From an uncultured Halieaceae bacterium (GTDB taxonomy: Bacteria > Pseudomonadota > Gammaproteobacteria > Pseudomonadales > Halieaceae), in contig CAJXNM010000012.1 in the NCBI GenBank assembly GCA_913057135.1, positions 1-64,000 of the forward strand: a stretch of 64,000 bases of DNA, written 5' to 3'. This document shows, in pieces, positions 1-9,170 of the stretch. The notes below the pieces were generated by a model that was not told the origin of the DNA, made no database searches, and saw only the letters and a program-made list of their open reading frames with translations. The translations under genes were made by a program, and so were the position numbers. Numbering within the stretch: position 1 is the stretch's first letter; every line of letters starts with the position of its first letter.

Positions 1-18
1 AGACACGACGGGATCATC

Positions 19-534
19 ATGCGAGCGCTGCTACAACTAGTTTCATTCACCACGATGCTTTGCGGGCTATCCGCTGGCTCTTTCGCACAGGTGTACATCA
101 CCCAAGCCGAACTCGATGAGCTTGGGGACGACGAGACCATTGTGGTTGGCAGCGAGACACTTCTGGGCCCCGCACCCGAGTCATCACTAGACCAACTGCC
201 CTTCTTTGCCGGCGAGCGCGGAGTCGGTAATACCTTGAGCGCTACGCAGCGCGGTAATGGGAATGCACTAGATGCACTGGTGTCAGGTGCGGGCAACCGC
301 ATGCTGAGCCAACAACTGGGTGACAACATGACAAGCCTGCTCAACGTCCAGGGTTTCGACAATGACGTGTCACAGCGCCAGTCAGGTAGTAACCATTACT
401 CAGAAATCAACGTTGACGGCAGTGGCCACAGCATTGAACATATTCAGAATGGTGTCGGTACAAGTATGATTTTGAATCGCGTTGGGGGTAACGGCGCCGC
501 ACGTCCAATCACCATCATTCAGACAACAAACTAA
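19..534 (+). CDS. curlin-repeat protein, CsgB/CsgA-like amyloid subunit
   Basis: Exported protein of 171 aa with a signal peptide of about 23 residues ending SFA. The mature part has a non-repetitive segment of about 45 residues. It then has imperfect repeats about 22 residues apart with the curlin pattern of Gln, Gly and Asn (for example SATQRGNGN, LSQQLGDNM, SQRQSGSN, IEHIQNG). Such repeats form the cross-beta core of curli fibres outside the cell. csgF and csgG follow at once on the same strand, which supports a curli role. The repeats are degenerate and few, so a minor or nucleator subunit (CsgB) is as likely as the major one. The gene begins 18 bases from the window edge, so csgA, csgE or csgD may lie upstream and cannot be seen. 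Confidence 0.8.
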   Translation: MRALLQLVSFTTMLCGLSAGSFAQVYITQAELDELGDDETIVVGSETLLGPAPESSLDQLPFFAGERGVGNTLSATQRGNGNALDALVSGAGNRMLSQQLGDNMTSLLNVQGFDNDVSQRQSGSNHYSEINVDGSGHSIEHIQNGVGTSMILNRVGGNGAARPITIIQTTN

Positions 535-567
535 GCATTCCTACAGGCAACCTAGCGAGGTCCAAAG

Positions 568-984
568 GTGAGCCACATCGTAAAATTTATCTATGCCGCG
601 GGCTTTGCCCTTCTAGCTCAAACCGTTAACGCCGATTTAGTGTACCAGCCACGCAATCCAACCTTTGGTGGCAACTCTTTCAACGGCACATTTTATCTCT
701 CCACAGCCCAAATTGAGAATCAACATACGCCCACGCGGACAGAGCGCGATGCGGTCGACGATTTCCTCAGCTCACTGGAACGTCGACTCTTATCCGAGTT
801 ATCCCGGGACATTACCGATGCTATTTTCGGTGACAACGCACAAGATGCGGGTTCCTTTGAAGTGGATGGCGTCACCATCGATTTTCTCAACACGGGCGAG
901 AACATTAACATTACGCTAACCGATGAAGACGGCACCACCACGGAGCTCGTGCTGCCCACAGTCCAACCTGTGACCGGGGGCTAA
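568..984 (+). CDS. csgF: curli assembly protein CsgF
   Basis: CsgF caps the CsgG secretion pore at the outer membrane and couples curlin export to nucleation at the cell surface. The 138-aa product has a signal peptide of about 22 residues. The mature N-terminus LVYQPRNPTFGGNSFNG matches the FRNPNFGGN region that in E. coli CsgF binds inside the CsgG channel. The rest is a short Ser/Leu-rich helix and a beta-rich C-terminus, as in the family. The start is GTG, with a GAGG element 7 nt upstream. It lies 33 bp after the curlin-like gene and 3 bp before csgG, so co-transcription is expected. Confidence 0.93.
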   Translation: MSHIVKFIYAAGFALLAQTVNADLVYQPRNPTFGGNSFNGTFYLSTAQIENQHTPTRTERDAVDDFLSSLERRLLSELSRDITDAIFGDNAQDAGSFEVDGVTIDFLNTGENINITLTDEDGTTTELVLPTVQPVTGG

Positions 985-987
985 GAA

Positions 988-1935
988 ATGTTGAGCATAG
1001 CGGTAATGAAAAGTCTCTCTGTTCGGGGCGCGACAAAGACGGTTGCGCTTGGAGCAACCCTGTTGGTGCTGAGTGGCTGCAAAACCCTGAACCTAGACCC
1101 CTACTTCAAAGTGGGTAGCGAGTCACCTCGCATGCCGGCCATTACATCGGCCGAATTAGGCCTGCGTGAATTGCCAGCGCCACTGCGTCAGATTGACGTC
1201 GGCGTATACGGCTACCCAGATCTAACAGGCCAAAACAAACCCAATACCAACTTCGCTGAGTTCTCAAGGGCGGTCACGCAAGGTGGAGTCCATTTCCTCA
1301 TCGATGCACTGATGGCCGCGGGTGATGGCAGCTGGTTCAACGTAGTCGAGCGGACGGGTCTCAATAACCTGCTGCAGGAGCGTCGAATCATTCGTGGTAC
1401 CCGCGAAGAGTTTTCCGATGGCAACCAGCCCGCCATGCCGCCGCTGCGCTTTGCGGGTCTTATGCTCGAGGGCGGCATCGTCGCCTACGATACCAATCTC
1501 ACCACCGGTGGTGCAGGCGCGGCTTGGCTTGGTTTGGGCGCCGATTGGCAGTACCAAAGGGATATGGTGACCGTGTCATTGCGGGCAGTATCAGTGCAAA
1601 GCGGCGAGGTACTTGCGTCTGTGAGTGCCACTAAGACGGTGTACTCGGTGGCGACGCAAGGCATGGTGTTCCGCTATATCGCAGTGGACGAGCTATTGCA
1701 GGCAGAAGCGGGGGTGACTTACAACGAGCCACCGCAGCTCGCGGTTCGCCAGGCGATAGAGCTCGCGGTCTACAATCTCATTCTTGAAGGCCATGCCAAG
1801 AACTTGTGGGACTTCAGCGATGCAGCGAAAGCGGCGCCCGTGGTGGAACGCTATCGACAGCTGCGCAACGGCGGCGTCAGCGAGGATTGGTCCGGCGGCA
1901 CGCTGTTTGAAGAAGTCATCAATGCCGAGGGCTAA
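988..1935 (+). CDS. csgG: curli secretion channel lipoprotein CsgG
   Basis: CsgG is the nonameric outer-membrane lipoprotein pore that exports unfolded curlin subunits. The 315-aa product has a lipobox (VLSGC, Cys about residue 31) and then the CsgG domain, with PDLTGQNKPN, WFNVVERTGLNNLLQERRIIR and LEGGIVAYDTN, all typical of the family. It is somewhat longer than the E. coli protein (277 aa). A second ATG at 1006 (MKSLSVRG) would give a more usual signal peptide and may be the true start. Its end overlaps the next gene by 14 bp. Confidence 0.95.
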   Translation: MLSIAVMKSLSVRGATKTVALGATLLVLSGCKTLNLDPYFKVGSESPRMPAITSAELGLRELPAPLRQIDVGVYGYPDLTGQNKPNTNFAEFSRAVTQGGVHFLIDALMAAGDGSWFNVVERTGLNNLLQERRIIRGTREEFSDGNQPAMPPLRFAGLMLEGGIVAYDTNLTTGGAGAAWLGLGADWQYQRDMVTVSLRAVSVQSGEVLASVSATKTVYSVATQGMVFRYIAVDELLQAEAGVTYNEPPQLAVRQAIELAVYNLILEGHAKNLWDFSDAAKAAPVVERYRQLRNGGVSEDWSGGTLFEEVINAEG

Positions 1936-2572
1936 GCGCCTCCTAAGTGGCTTTATTGTGCAGACCCTATTATTAGCAGGGTCTGTGCAAGCACAAGACC
2001 TGATAGGCGATAGCTTTGTGCAGCGCAAGGTTGGCATTGCTGGGCTGTCCCTGGCCGCCAACTATTTTAGTATTACGGCGCGGTTCCCCAGCGCCATTTA
2101 CCAAGAACAACCTTTTCAGTTTCCCTTTCTATCCCAGGTGGGCGAGCGCATTCCCGCTCGAAACATAAGCCTCTCTGTGGAACGCCGGGGCATGGAAGAA
2201 CAGCAAGCCCAGCGCTATGATTTAAGTAGCGAGGCACTGCTGCTTTCAGGGCAGCACAAAATCGACTTCTCCCTAAGCATGCAGTTCACCGGGGAATACG
2301 AACCGTACCAAATGCAATTGCAGGTGCTTTCACTAGGGGCGCGTTGTAAGCCGCTGTACGAGCAAATCACCCAGGCTATTGGCCAACCCGACAGTGTTAC
2401 CGAAAGCCAGGTGGAATGGAGTTATATTGGCATCGACCAAGAGGAACTGGTCACTGCCCGATGCGTCGATTTCTCGGGCTATGTGGTGACCGTTACCGAT
2501 CCGCAGGTTGTGCCTCGCTTTGAAAAAAGCATTGCTGACCGTGTCGAGTATTTGTTGCAGCGCTATCGTTAA
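1922..2572 (+). CDS. exported protein of unknown function in the curli operon
   Basis: I do not recognise this family. The ORF track starts at 1784 inside csgG. The ATG at 1922 is preferred because it begins directly with a clean signal peptide (MPRAKRLLSGFIVQTLLLAGSVQA) and leaves only a 14-bp overlap with csgG. The 216-aa product has a mature part of about 190 residues with two cysteines (GARCKPLYEQ and TARCVDF), no transmembrane segment after the signal and no curlin repeats. It lacks the short CsgE pattern and is longer than CsgE. The overlap with csgG implies co-translation and suggests a periplasmic role in curli export or assembly. That role is inferred from context only. Confidence 0.75.
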   Translation: MPRAKRLLSGFIVQTLLLAGSVQAQDLIGDSFVQRKVGIAGLSLAANYFSITARFPSAIYQEQPFQFPFLSQVGERIPARNISLSVERRGMEEQQAQRYDLSSEALLLSGQHKIDFSLSMQFTGEYEPYQMQLQVLSLGARCKPLYEQITQAIGQPDSVTESQVEWSYIGIDQEELVTARCVDFSGYVVTVTDPQVVPRFEKSIADRVEYLLQRYR

Positions 2573-2611
2573 GCGCTGCCCCCGCACGACAGCCAGTTAT
2601 AGCGTGTACGT

Positions 2612-4438
2612 TTAATCGTCGACACTGTGCAGCACATCGTAGATGGTCTGCGCCAGTGACGAGCTTATGCCTTCGACTTTACACAACTCCTGAACGCTGG
2701 CGCCGCTGACCCCTGTCACGCTGCCAAAATGTCGAAGTAGCTCTCTGCGACGTTTCGCACCGACCCCGGGAATGCCTTCAAGTGTTGATGATTTGCGCGC
2801 CTTCGAGCGTCGTGCCCGATGCCCCGTGATAGCGAAACGGTGTGCCTCGTCGCGCACCTGCTGAATTAAGTGGAGCGCCGGATTGTCACCTCGCAGTGTC
2901 CGCTCTTGACCCGTTTCGCCGTCAATAAGTGTCTCGAAACCCGCTTTACGGGTTGTACCTTTGGCCACCCCTACGACCTTTACAGCGATGATATCCAACT
3001 CTGCAAGCACTGACATGGCTTGGGCGACCTGCCCTTTGCCACCATCGATTAACAACAAGCTGGGCAGTTGACCCTCTCCTTTGGCCAAACGCTTAAACCG
3101 CCGCTCAAGGGCCTGTTGCATCGCAGCGTAGTCATCACCGGGTGCCACACCGGTGATGTTGAAGGTTCGGTAATCGGCTTTTCGCGCACCGTCGCTATCA
3201 AATACAACACAAGACGCCACGGTAGCCTCTCCACTGCTATGGCTGATGTCGAAGCACTCTATGCGGGTTGGCGCGGCATCAAGATCGAGCTCGCTGCGCA
3301 GTGACTCCAAACGCCCCGCCATCGTTTGCTTGCCGCTTAAGTGCGACGACAAGTTGTTATCGGCGGTTTGCTGGGCCAGCTGTAACCAGCGGGCGCGGGC
3401 ATCGCGCACTTTGCTGCGCAGGCTTACTTTAAGACCAGCTTGCTGACTTAGGGCTTGCTCTAACGCCTCGGCGCTATCGGGTGCCACACCCAGCACGACC
3501 TCTGCTGGTATCGTTTGTCGACCGGACAGATAAAACTGAGGGAGAAATGCCTCAAGAATTTGTGCGGGATCCTCATCCAGCTTTAGGGGCGGATAAAAGG
3601 TACGGCTCCCCAATACTCGCCCCTCGCGAACAAATAAGACCTGCACACAGGCCGCACCGGACTGACAGCTGGCGGCAAAAATATCGAGATCACCACGCGC
3701 ACCCTCGATACCCTGTACAGACTGTACCTGTTGCAATTGCGCCAACTGGTCTCGTCGCTCTGCGGCTTTTTCGTACTCAAGTTCAGCCGCCGCCGCCTCC
3801 ATCTCATCGGCTAGTCGCACCATTAACGCCTGCGACTTACCCTTTAGAAACATGGTCGTTTTATCAACCTGCTCTGCATAGGCTTCATCGGACACTAAAC
3901 CCACGCAGGGCCCGGTACAGCGACCAATTTGGTACTGCAGACAGGGTCGAGAGCGATTGCGAAAGTAGCTATCTTGGCACTGCCTTACCTTCAAGACCTT
4001 TTGCAACAGGTGCAGTGTCGAGCGCACCGCGCCTGCACTGGGGTAAGGGCCAAAATACTCGCCTTTGCGCCGTTTGGGCCCTCTGTGCAGGGCCAACCGA
4101 GGCCAACGATCGTGGCTTGACAGGTAGATATACGGGTATGACTTGTCGTCTTTGAGGTCGATGTTATAAGGCGGGCGATGCTCCTTGATAAGATTGTGTT
4201 CCAGTAACAGGGCATCGACTTCTGTGGTTGTTACCGTGACTTGTATATCGGCAATCTTACTCACCAAAACCAGGGTTTTAGTGCTGAGCCCGCTGCCGCG
4301 AAAATAGCTGCTGACACGGTTTTTCAGGTTCTTCGCCTTGCCAACGTACAACAAGGCCCCAGCCCGGTCATACATCTGGTAAACCCCGGGTCGGGTTGTA
4401 AGGGTTTTCAAAAACCCCTCGTAATCAAAGTGACTCAC
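2612..4438 (-). CDS. uvrC: excinuclease ABC subunit C
   Basis: UvrC makes the two incisions around a DNA lesion in nucleotide excision repair, after loading by UvrA and UvrB. The 608-aa product has the expected order of parts. A GIY-YIG nuclease domain lies near residues 17-46 (GVYQMYDRAGALLYVGKAKN). A UVR motif that binds UvrB lies near residues 210-237. The RNase H-like nuclease core contains ECFDISHSSGE, and a C-terminal helix-hairpin-helix contains LEGIPGVGAKRRREL. The length is normal. It starts 6 nt after the murB stop and is the last gene of the minus-strand envelope operon. The csg operon converges on its 3' end. Confidence 0.97.
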   Translation of the reverse strand: MSHFDYEGFLKTLTTRPGVYQMYDRAGALLYVGKAKNLKNRVSSYFRGSGLSTKTLVLVSKIADIQVTVTTTEVDALLLEHNLIKEHRPPYNIDLKDDKSYPYIYLSSHDRWPRLALHRGPKRRKGEYFGPYPSAGAVRSTLHLLQKVLKVRQCQDSYFRNRSRPCLQYQIGRCTGPCVGLVSDEAYAEQVDKTTMFLKGKSQALMVRLADEMEAAAAELEYEKAAERRDQLAQLQQVQSVQGIEGARGDLDIFAASCQSGAACVQVLFVREGRVLGSRTFYPPLKLDEDPAQILEAFLPQFYLSGRQTIPAEVVLGVAPDSAEALEQALSQQAGLKVSLRSKVRDARARWLQLAQQTADNNLSSHLSGKQTMAGRLESLRSELDLDAAPTRIECFDISHSSGEATVASCVVFDSDGARKADYRTFNITGVAPGDDYAAMQQALERRFKRLAKGEGQLPSLLLIDGGKGQVAQAMSVLAELDIIAVKVVGVAKGTTRKAGFETLIDGETGQERTLRGDNPALHLIQQVRDEAHRFAITGHRARRSKARKSSTLEGIPGVGAKRRRELLRHFGSVTGVSGASVQELCKVEGISSSLAQTIYDVLHSVDD

Positions 4439-4444
4439 GGCCTT

Positions 4445-5533
4445 TTAGCCCACGGTTCCATTGCCATCAGTGGCCATGATAGTGCCACGTTCGGACGGCT
4501 GGGATCCCATTGTCGCCTCTGAGGTGCCCAGGACATCGGGCTCCATCACCAAGCGCACGCCGAATGTGGCTTCGACCGATGCAACAATGGTTTCGACCGC
4601 GGACAGCAAGGCATTGGCGTCAATGGCTGACTGATTGACTAATACCAGAGCATGCTGTGCCGACATCATGACACCGCCTATCGATCGACCACGCCAGCCG
4701 CAGTGCTCGAGTAGCCACGCGGCCGATAACTTAACCCATGTGTCCGCCCCCGGAAATTGGGGCATGTAGGGCCAAGCCTGTATGAGTGACGCGGCCACGT
4801 CCGGACTCACCTGCGGATTCTTAAAAAAACTACCCACGTTCGGCTGCTGCTCCGGATCCGGCAGCTTTTCCCGACGAAGCGCCACCACCGCGTTCAATAC
4901 ATCACGCCCTGTTGCAGACCTACCCGTTAGTGCCTCCACTAAGGGTGGATACTCCACCTGCGGCTGGTCAATTTTTGACAGGACAAAGTCTACCGACAAA
5001 ATAAGGTATCGACCCCGTTCACGGCTTTTGAAAATGCTGTCCCGGTATCTGAAATCGCAGGCTCCATTATCCAGGCGCAGCGGTGCCCCCGACGCCAAAT
5101 CCAGCACGTTGACCGCAGTAATATGGCGACACACCTCCACGCCATAAGCACCGATGTTCTGCACCGGTGCGGCGCCGACGGTGCCCGGAATCAGCGCCAA
5201 ATTTTCAAGACCAAAGTAACCCTTTGTCACACAGGTCATGACCAATTCATGCCAATTTTCACCGGCCGCGACCCTCAGCTCGACCGAGGTGGCTGTTTCT
5301 GACAAAAGGGTCACACCGCGGTTTTTCACGTGCACCACAAGACCCGGCAAGCGCGCTTGTAACACCACATTGCTACCCGAACCGAGGGGCGTTATGGACA
5401 TATGGTGTGAGTTTGCCCAGTGCCACAAGGATTGAGCTTGGCTGTCATCGGTGAGAACACAGTAATACTGGGCTGATGATTGCAGCCCAAGGTAATGATG
5501 TTCAGTCAGGGATACGTCGGCTTCAGGTATCAA
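4445..5533 (-). CDS. murB: UDP-N-acetylenolpyruvoylglucosamine reductase MurB
   Basis: MurB reduces UDP-GlcNAc-enolpyruvate to UDP-MurNAc with NADPH and FAD, the second committed step of peptidoglycan precursor synthesis in the cytoplasm. Visible family motifs are the FAD-binding PLGSGSNV, GLENLALIPGTVGAAPVQNIGAYGVE, NVGSFFKNP with the catalytic Ser, and the late MEPDVLG acid. The ORF track extends to 5668, but the extra N-terminus does not look like MurB and lies inside kdsB. A TTG at 5533 preceded by AAGG at 7 nt gives 362 aa and an 11-bp overlap with kdsB, and is my preferred start. A tail of about 25 residues follows the family end. Confidence 0.93.
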   Translation of the reverse strand: MIPEADVSLTEHHYLGLQSSAQYYCVLTDDSQAQSLWHWANSHHMSITPLGSGSNVVLQARLPGLVVHVKNRGVTLLSETATSVELRVAAGENWHELVMTCVTKGYFGLENLALIPGTVGAAPVQNIGAYGVEVCRHITAVNVLDLASGAPLRLDNGACDFRYRDSIFKSRERGRYLILSVDFVLSKIDQPQVEYPPLVEALTGRSATGRDVLNAVVALRREKLPDPEQQPNVGSFFKNPQVSPDVAASLIQAWPYMPQFPGADTWVKLSAAWLLEHCGWRGRSIGGVMMSAQHALVLVNQSAIDANALLSAVETIVASVEATFGVRLVMEPDVLGTSEATMGSQPSERGTIMATDGNGTVG

Positions 5534-6287
5534 AATACGACCTTGGCAATGCCCTGACACGCGCCAAATCATCAGGTGTATCGACCCCCGCAGGCACCGG
5601 TAACACCGGCTCAGATACCATAATGGTTTCGCCGTAATACAGGGCGCGAAGCTGCTCGAGGCCCTCAAGCTGCTCTATGGGTGCGGGTGTCCAGTGTATG
5701 AACTGACGCAGGAATCCGCTGCGATAGGCATAGAGGCCAATGTGCCGCTTTGCACTAGCCAAGGCATTGTTTGCGGGACTCGCCGGTGCCACACCACGCT
5801 CGGCAGGTATCGATGCTCGAGAAAAATACAGCGCCCTACCGCGATAATCACAGACCACTTTCACCGCAGACTCATCGCTGAACTCGTGGCAATCATTAAT
5901 GGGTGTAGCCAACGTAGCTACCGCGGCGGAGGGGTTATCCTCAAGCAGTTCGGCCACTCTTGAGAGATTACTCGCTGGCATAAGGGGCTCATCCCCCTGT
6001 AAGTTGACGATAATCGTATCGTCAGGCCAGGCCATGGTTTCAGCGACCTCCGCCAGACGATCGGTCCCCGAGGGATGATCAGCACGGGTCATTACCACGT
6101 CTGCCCCCAGTGACGTCATGGCCTGCTCTATACGCTCGTCATCGGTGGCAACAATGACAGAGGCAGCCGCTGCTTGCAGAGCCCTTTGCCATACCCAGTA
6201 GACCATGGGATAGCCGTGGATATCCACCAAGGCCTTGCCAGGCAGTCGCGTCGAATTAAAACGCGCGGGAATAACCACGTGAAACAT
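5523..6287 (-). CDS. kdsB: 3-deoxy-manno-octulosonate cytidylyltransferase
   Basis: KdsB activates KDO as CMP-KDO for transfer to lipid A during LPS core synthesis. The 254-aa product is full length. It has the nucleotidyltransferase signature near the N-terminus (IPARFNSTRLPGKALVDI), then VATDDERI, the NLQGDEP metal and nucleotide motif, and HIGLYAYR. Its ATG overlaps the lpxK stop by one base (TGATG) and its 3' end overlaps murB, so the three are translationally coupled. This links inner-core LPS and peptidoglycan precursor supply. Confidence 0.97.
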   Translation of the reverse strand: MFHVVIPARFNSTRLPGKALVDIHGYPMVYWVWQRALQAAAASVIVATDDERIEQAMTSLGADVVMTRADHPSGTDRLAEVAETMAWPDDTIIVNLQGDEPLMPASNLSRVAELLEDNPSAAVATLATPINDCHEFSDESAVKVVCDYRGRALYFSRASIPAERGVAPASPANNALASAKRHIGLYAYRSGFLRQFIHWTPAPIEQLEGLEQLRALYYGETIMVSEPVLPVPAGVDTPDDLARVRALPRSYFDT

Positions 6288-7318
6288 CAGACCGTGCCTC
6301 CAGTACCCAGCTGCTGCGCAATGGTGTCAATTAAACGTTGCGGTAGCAGTGCTTCTATACGCAGAACCCACAGCCGCGGAGCCACACTACGTTCAGCTAA
6401 CGATGACAACTTCACCGCATCTTTCTCGGTGACCACAATAACCTCCGCGTCGTAGCTCTCAAGGGTCGAGGTATCGAGCTCAGCATGATCCGATACGCTG
6501 TGACGCTGTGGGACCAAACCCAGCCTCTCAAGTACCTCAAAAAACTGTTCAGGCTGCCCTAAACCCGTTGCCGCCAGCACTCTCTTGTTGCGCCAATGCG
6601 CCACCGCTTCCTCTATGGTCAGCGTCGTCTCAGTAGCACAGTGGTAAAACTCGTTGGGACGATAGCGAAAACCGGTATCCGGTTCGTCCCCGTTACGCAC
6701 CAGCAACCAATCCACCTCATCAAGTCGAGACGCGGGCTCGCGCAGCGGCCCCATTGGCAACATCCAGCCGTTACCCAGGCGACGCTTGGCATCGAGTACC
6801 GCTATTTCGAAGTCACGGGCCATGGCATAGTGTTGCAAGCCATCGTCAGACAGGACCACCTGAACGTCAGTATTTTGAGCCAAATGAGCCACCGCTCGAG
6901 CTCGCCGCTGACAAACCACAACCGTGCACCCGGCACGGGCCAACAACAAAGGCTCATCGCCCACCATTTTTGCACTCGATGTGGCCTCGACCATAATAGG
7001 GCTATCTGACACCGCCCCACCGTAGCCACGACTAACAACGCCAACCTTGAGGCCCTGCAGGGTCAATCCCTTGGCGAGCGCCAGCAATACGGGGGTTTTA
7101 CCGGTGCCGCCCACGGTGATGCCACCGACAACAATGACGGGCACAGGGCTAGGTGCGGCTGGGTGACGTAAATGGCGCGAACGCCGCAGAGCCACCACAG
7201 CGCGAAACATTAGGTTCAGGGGTAATAGGCACCAAAGCCAACCCGGGCTTTGGTCGTACCACGCTCGGGTAATCCACGACTCCAGTTGGTATTGCCCGTT
7301 ACTCACTATCGCCGCCAC
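6287..7318 (-). CDS. lpxK: tetraacyldisaccharide 4'-kinase LpxK
   Basis: LpxK phosphorylates the 4' position of the lipid A disaccharide at the inner membrane. The 343-aa product has an N-terminal membrane-associating segment (GWLWCLLPLNLMFR) and the P-loop VGGITVGGTGKTPVL near residue 65. It also has the family sequences GVVSRGYGG and VLSDDGLQHYAMARDFEIAVLD. The start used is a GTG at 7318, inside the end of msbA. A second in-frame GTG at 7306 is possible. It sits between msbA and kdsB, as expected for a lipid A module. Confidence 0.96.
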   Translation of the reverse strand: MAAIVSNGQYQLESWITRAWYDQSPGWLWCLLPLNLMFRAVVALRRSRHLRHPAAPSPVPVIVVGGITVGGTGKTPVLLALAKGLTLQGLKVGVVSRGYGGAVSDSPIMVEATSSAKMVGDEPLLLARAGCTVVVCQRRARAVAHLAQNTDVQVVLSDDGLQHYAMARDFEIAVLDAKRRLGNGWMLPMGPLREPASRLDEVDWLLVRNGDEPDTGFRYRPNEFYHCATETTLTIEEAVAHWRNKRVLAATGLGQPEQFFEVLERLGLVPQRHSVSDHAELDTSTLESYDAEVIVVTEKDAVKLSSLAERSVAPRLWVLRIEALLPQRLIDTIAQQLGTGGTV

Positions 7319-9170
7319 TGACGTCGCCGGTCTCGACTAAATCTCCCCCCTGATAAAGTCGAGCGTAGAGTGCGTTATTGGCCAGTAATTCCCTGTGGGG
7401 GCCCTGCGCAACAATGCGGCCACCATCGAGTACCACCACACGATCAGCGCGCTCAATGGTGGCCAACCGATGGGCAATAATCAGTGTCGTTCGATGACAG
7501 GTAATGGTATCGATAGCGTTTTGGATGTACGCCTCGCTTTCGGTATCGAGGGCTGACGTAGCCTCATCCAAAATGAGCACAGGGGCGTCTTTCAGTAGGG
7601 CCCTGGCGATGGCCAGCCGCTGCCGCTGACCACCTGATAGGCCGCCACCCCCGTCTCCCAATACCGTATCCACGCCGTCGGGCAATGCGTCGATAAACTC
7701 ATCGGCATGGGCATGTTGACAGGCTCGCTGGATGGCATCATCACTGGCATCGGCCAAGCCACCGAAGGCGATGTTGTTGCGAATACTGTCACTGAACATA
7801 TCGATCGATTGGGACACCACGGCAAACTGTCGCCGATAGTCAGCGAGCCGGTAATCGTTAATAGCGGTGTCATCAAGAAAAATCGTGCCCGAGCTGGGCT
7901 GGTGAAAGCGCAACAACAGCTGCACCAGTGTCGATTTACCGCTCCCGGAGCGCCCAACCAGCGCGACCGTCTCTCCTGCCGCTAGGGTCAGCGATATATC
8001 CTGAAGGGCGGTACGTTGAGTACCCGGGTAATGAAAGCCAACCTGCTCTAGACGAATGTCACCGCGACTGCGTGCAAGCGAGAGGCTGCCGCCATCGGGC
8101 TCAGACTGTGCATCGAGCTGATCAAAGACATCTTCCGCCGCCGCTAAACCTCGCTGTATGACACTTTGGATGCCACTCAGCGTGCGAATAGGTTTCCCCA
8201 GTTGAGCAGCAGCGGTAATAAACGCCACCAGAGAGCCCGCCGAAAATCCCGACAAAATAGACGGCTCTAAAGCGAACCAGAACAGCGCACCCAAAGCGAA
8301 TGCCAGCAGCGTTTGTATGACAGGGGTGGATACCGCCTGTACAAAGGCGAGTTTTAGGCTCTGATTGCGATTGAACAGGCTGGCTTCATGGAAACGCTCA
8401 CTCTGCTGCTGTTCCGCGCCGTAAATACGCACCGTGTCAAAAGCACCGAGGGTCTCTCCGCTGACTTGAGTGACGGAACCCATGGAATCCTGGATACGAC
8501 GGCTATAACGGCGAAAGTGGCGGCCCACAACAGACACGACAATACCGATTGCCGGCGCTACGGCGAAAAAAACTAGTGTTAATCGCCAATTGAGGTAGAG
8601 CATATAGCCCACCAACGCGATGACGGTTAATCCCTCTCGCAATAGTATCTTTAGCGCTTCACTGGCCGCGCCAGACACCTGCTCTACGTTAAACGTAATT
8701 TTGCTGATGAGACTGCCGCTGGTGTAGCGATCGTAGTGCGCCTTTGGTACACGCAATAGAGTGTCAAATAAGTCGGTACGAATGGTATGCACCACAGAGC
8801 GCGCCACCACATGCATGAAATAGGAGCCAATAAAAAAGCCAGTGGCACGCCCCAGCGATAACACAACTGCAGCGATTGGTACTGCAATGCGCGCATAATC
8901 AAGGGTGCTGGCATCGCCGGGCGGCCATATCCAATGGGCGGCGCGGGCCACGAGGCCCAGATTTCCCATGGTTGTCTCCCCGAGGGAGTCCAGCAGAAAC
9001 TGGATGAGGTCCGCCAATAAAACGTTACCGGCGGAGTACACCAAAAAACCAAAAATACTGAGGCCAAATACCGCCGTGTGGGGCGCGACATAGCCCAATA
9101 AACGCCTGTACAGGCGGGCGTCAGCCCGGACGCCGCTGTCACTTGCGGTCTCCCTCACAGCGTCACTCAT
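7299..9170 (-). CDS. msbA: lipid A export ABC transporter MsbA
   Basis: MsbA flips lipid A-core from the inner to the outer leaflet of the cytoplasmic membrane using ATP. The 623-aa product fuses a six-helix ABC exporter domain (about residues 25-350) with a nucleotide-binding domain. The latter has Walker A GRSGSGKST near residue 406, LSGGQRQR near 511 and Walker B LILDEAT near 532. The ORF track begins at 9206. The ATG at 9170 (MSDAVRE) is preferred because AAGG lies 8 nt upstream and the overlap with exbD is then only 8 bp. Its place next to lpxK supports the MsbA call over a generic exporter. Confidence 0.94.
   Translation of the reverse strand: MSDAVRETASDSGVRADARLYRRLLGYVAPHTAVFGLSIFGFLVYSAGNVLLADLIQFLLDSLGETTMGNLGLVARAAHWIWPPGDASTLDYARIAVPIAAVVLSLGRATGFFIGSYFMHVVARSVVHTIRTDLFDTLLRVPKAHYDRYTSGSLISKITFNVEQVSGAASEALKILLREGLTVIALVGYMLYLNWRLTLVFFAVAPAIGIVVSVVGRHFRRYSRRIQDSMGSVTQVSGETLGAFDTVRIYGAEQQQSERFHEASLFNRNQSLKLAFVQAVSTPVIQTLLAFALGALFWFALEPSILSGFSAGSLVAFITAAAQLGKPIRTLSGIQSVIQRGLAAAEDVFDQLDAQSEPDGGSLSLARSRGDIRLEQVGFHYPGTQRTALQDISLTLAAGETVALVGRSGSGKSTLVQLLLRFHQPSSGTIFLDDTAINDYRLADYRRQFAVVSQSIDMFSDSIRNNIAFGGLADASDDAIQRACQHAHADEFIDALPDGVDTVLGDGGGGLSGGQRQRLAIARALLKDAPVLILDEATSALDTESEAYIQNAIDTITCHRTTLIIAHRLATIERADRVVVLDGGRIVAQGPHRELLANNALYARLYQGGDLVETGDVSGGDSE

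Noticed and set aside
3481-4155. 224-aa plus-strand ORF
   Set aside because: Lies wholly antisense to uvrC; Pro/Arg-rich with no family features.
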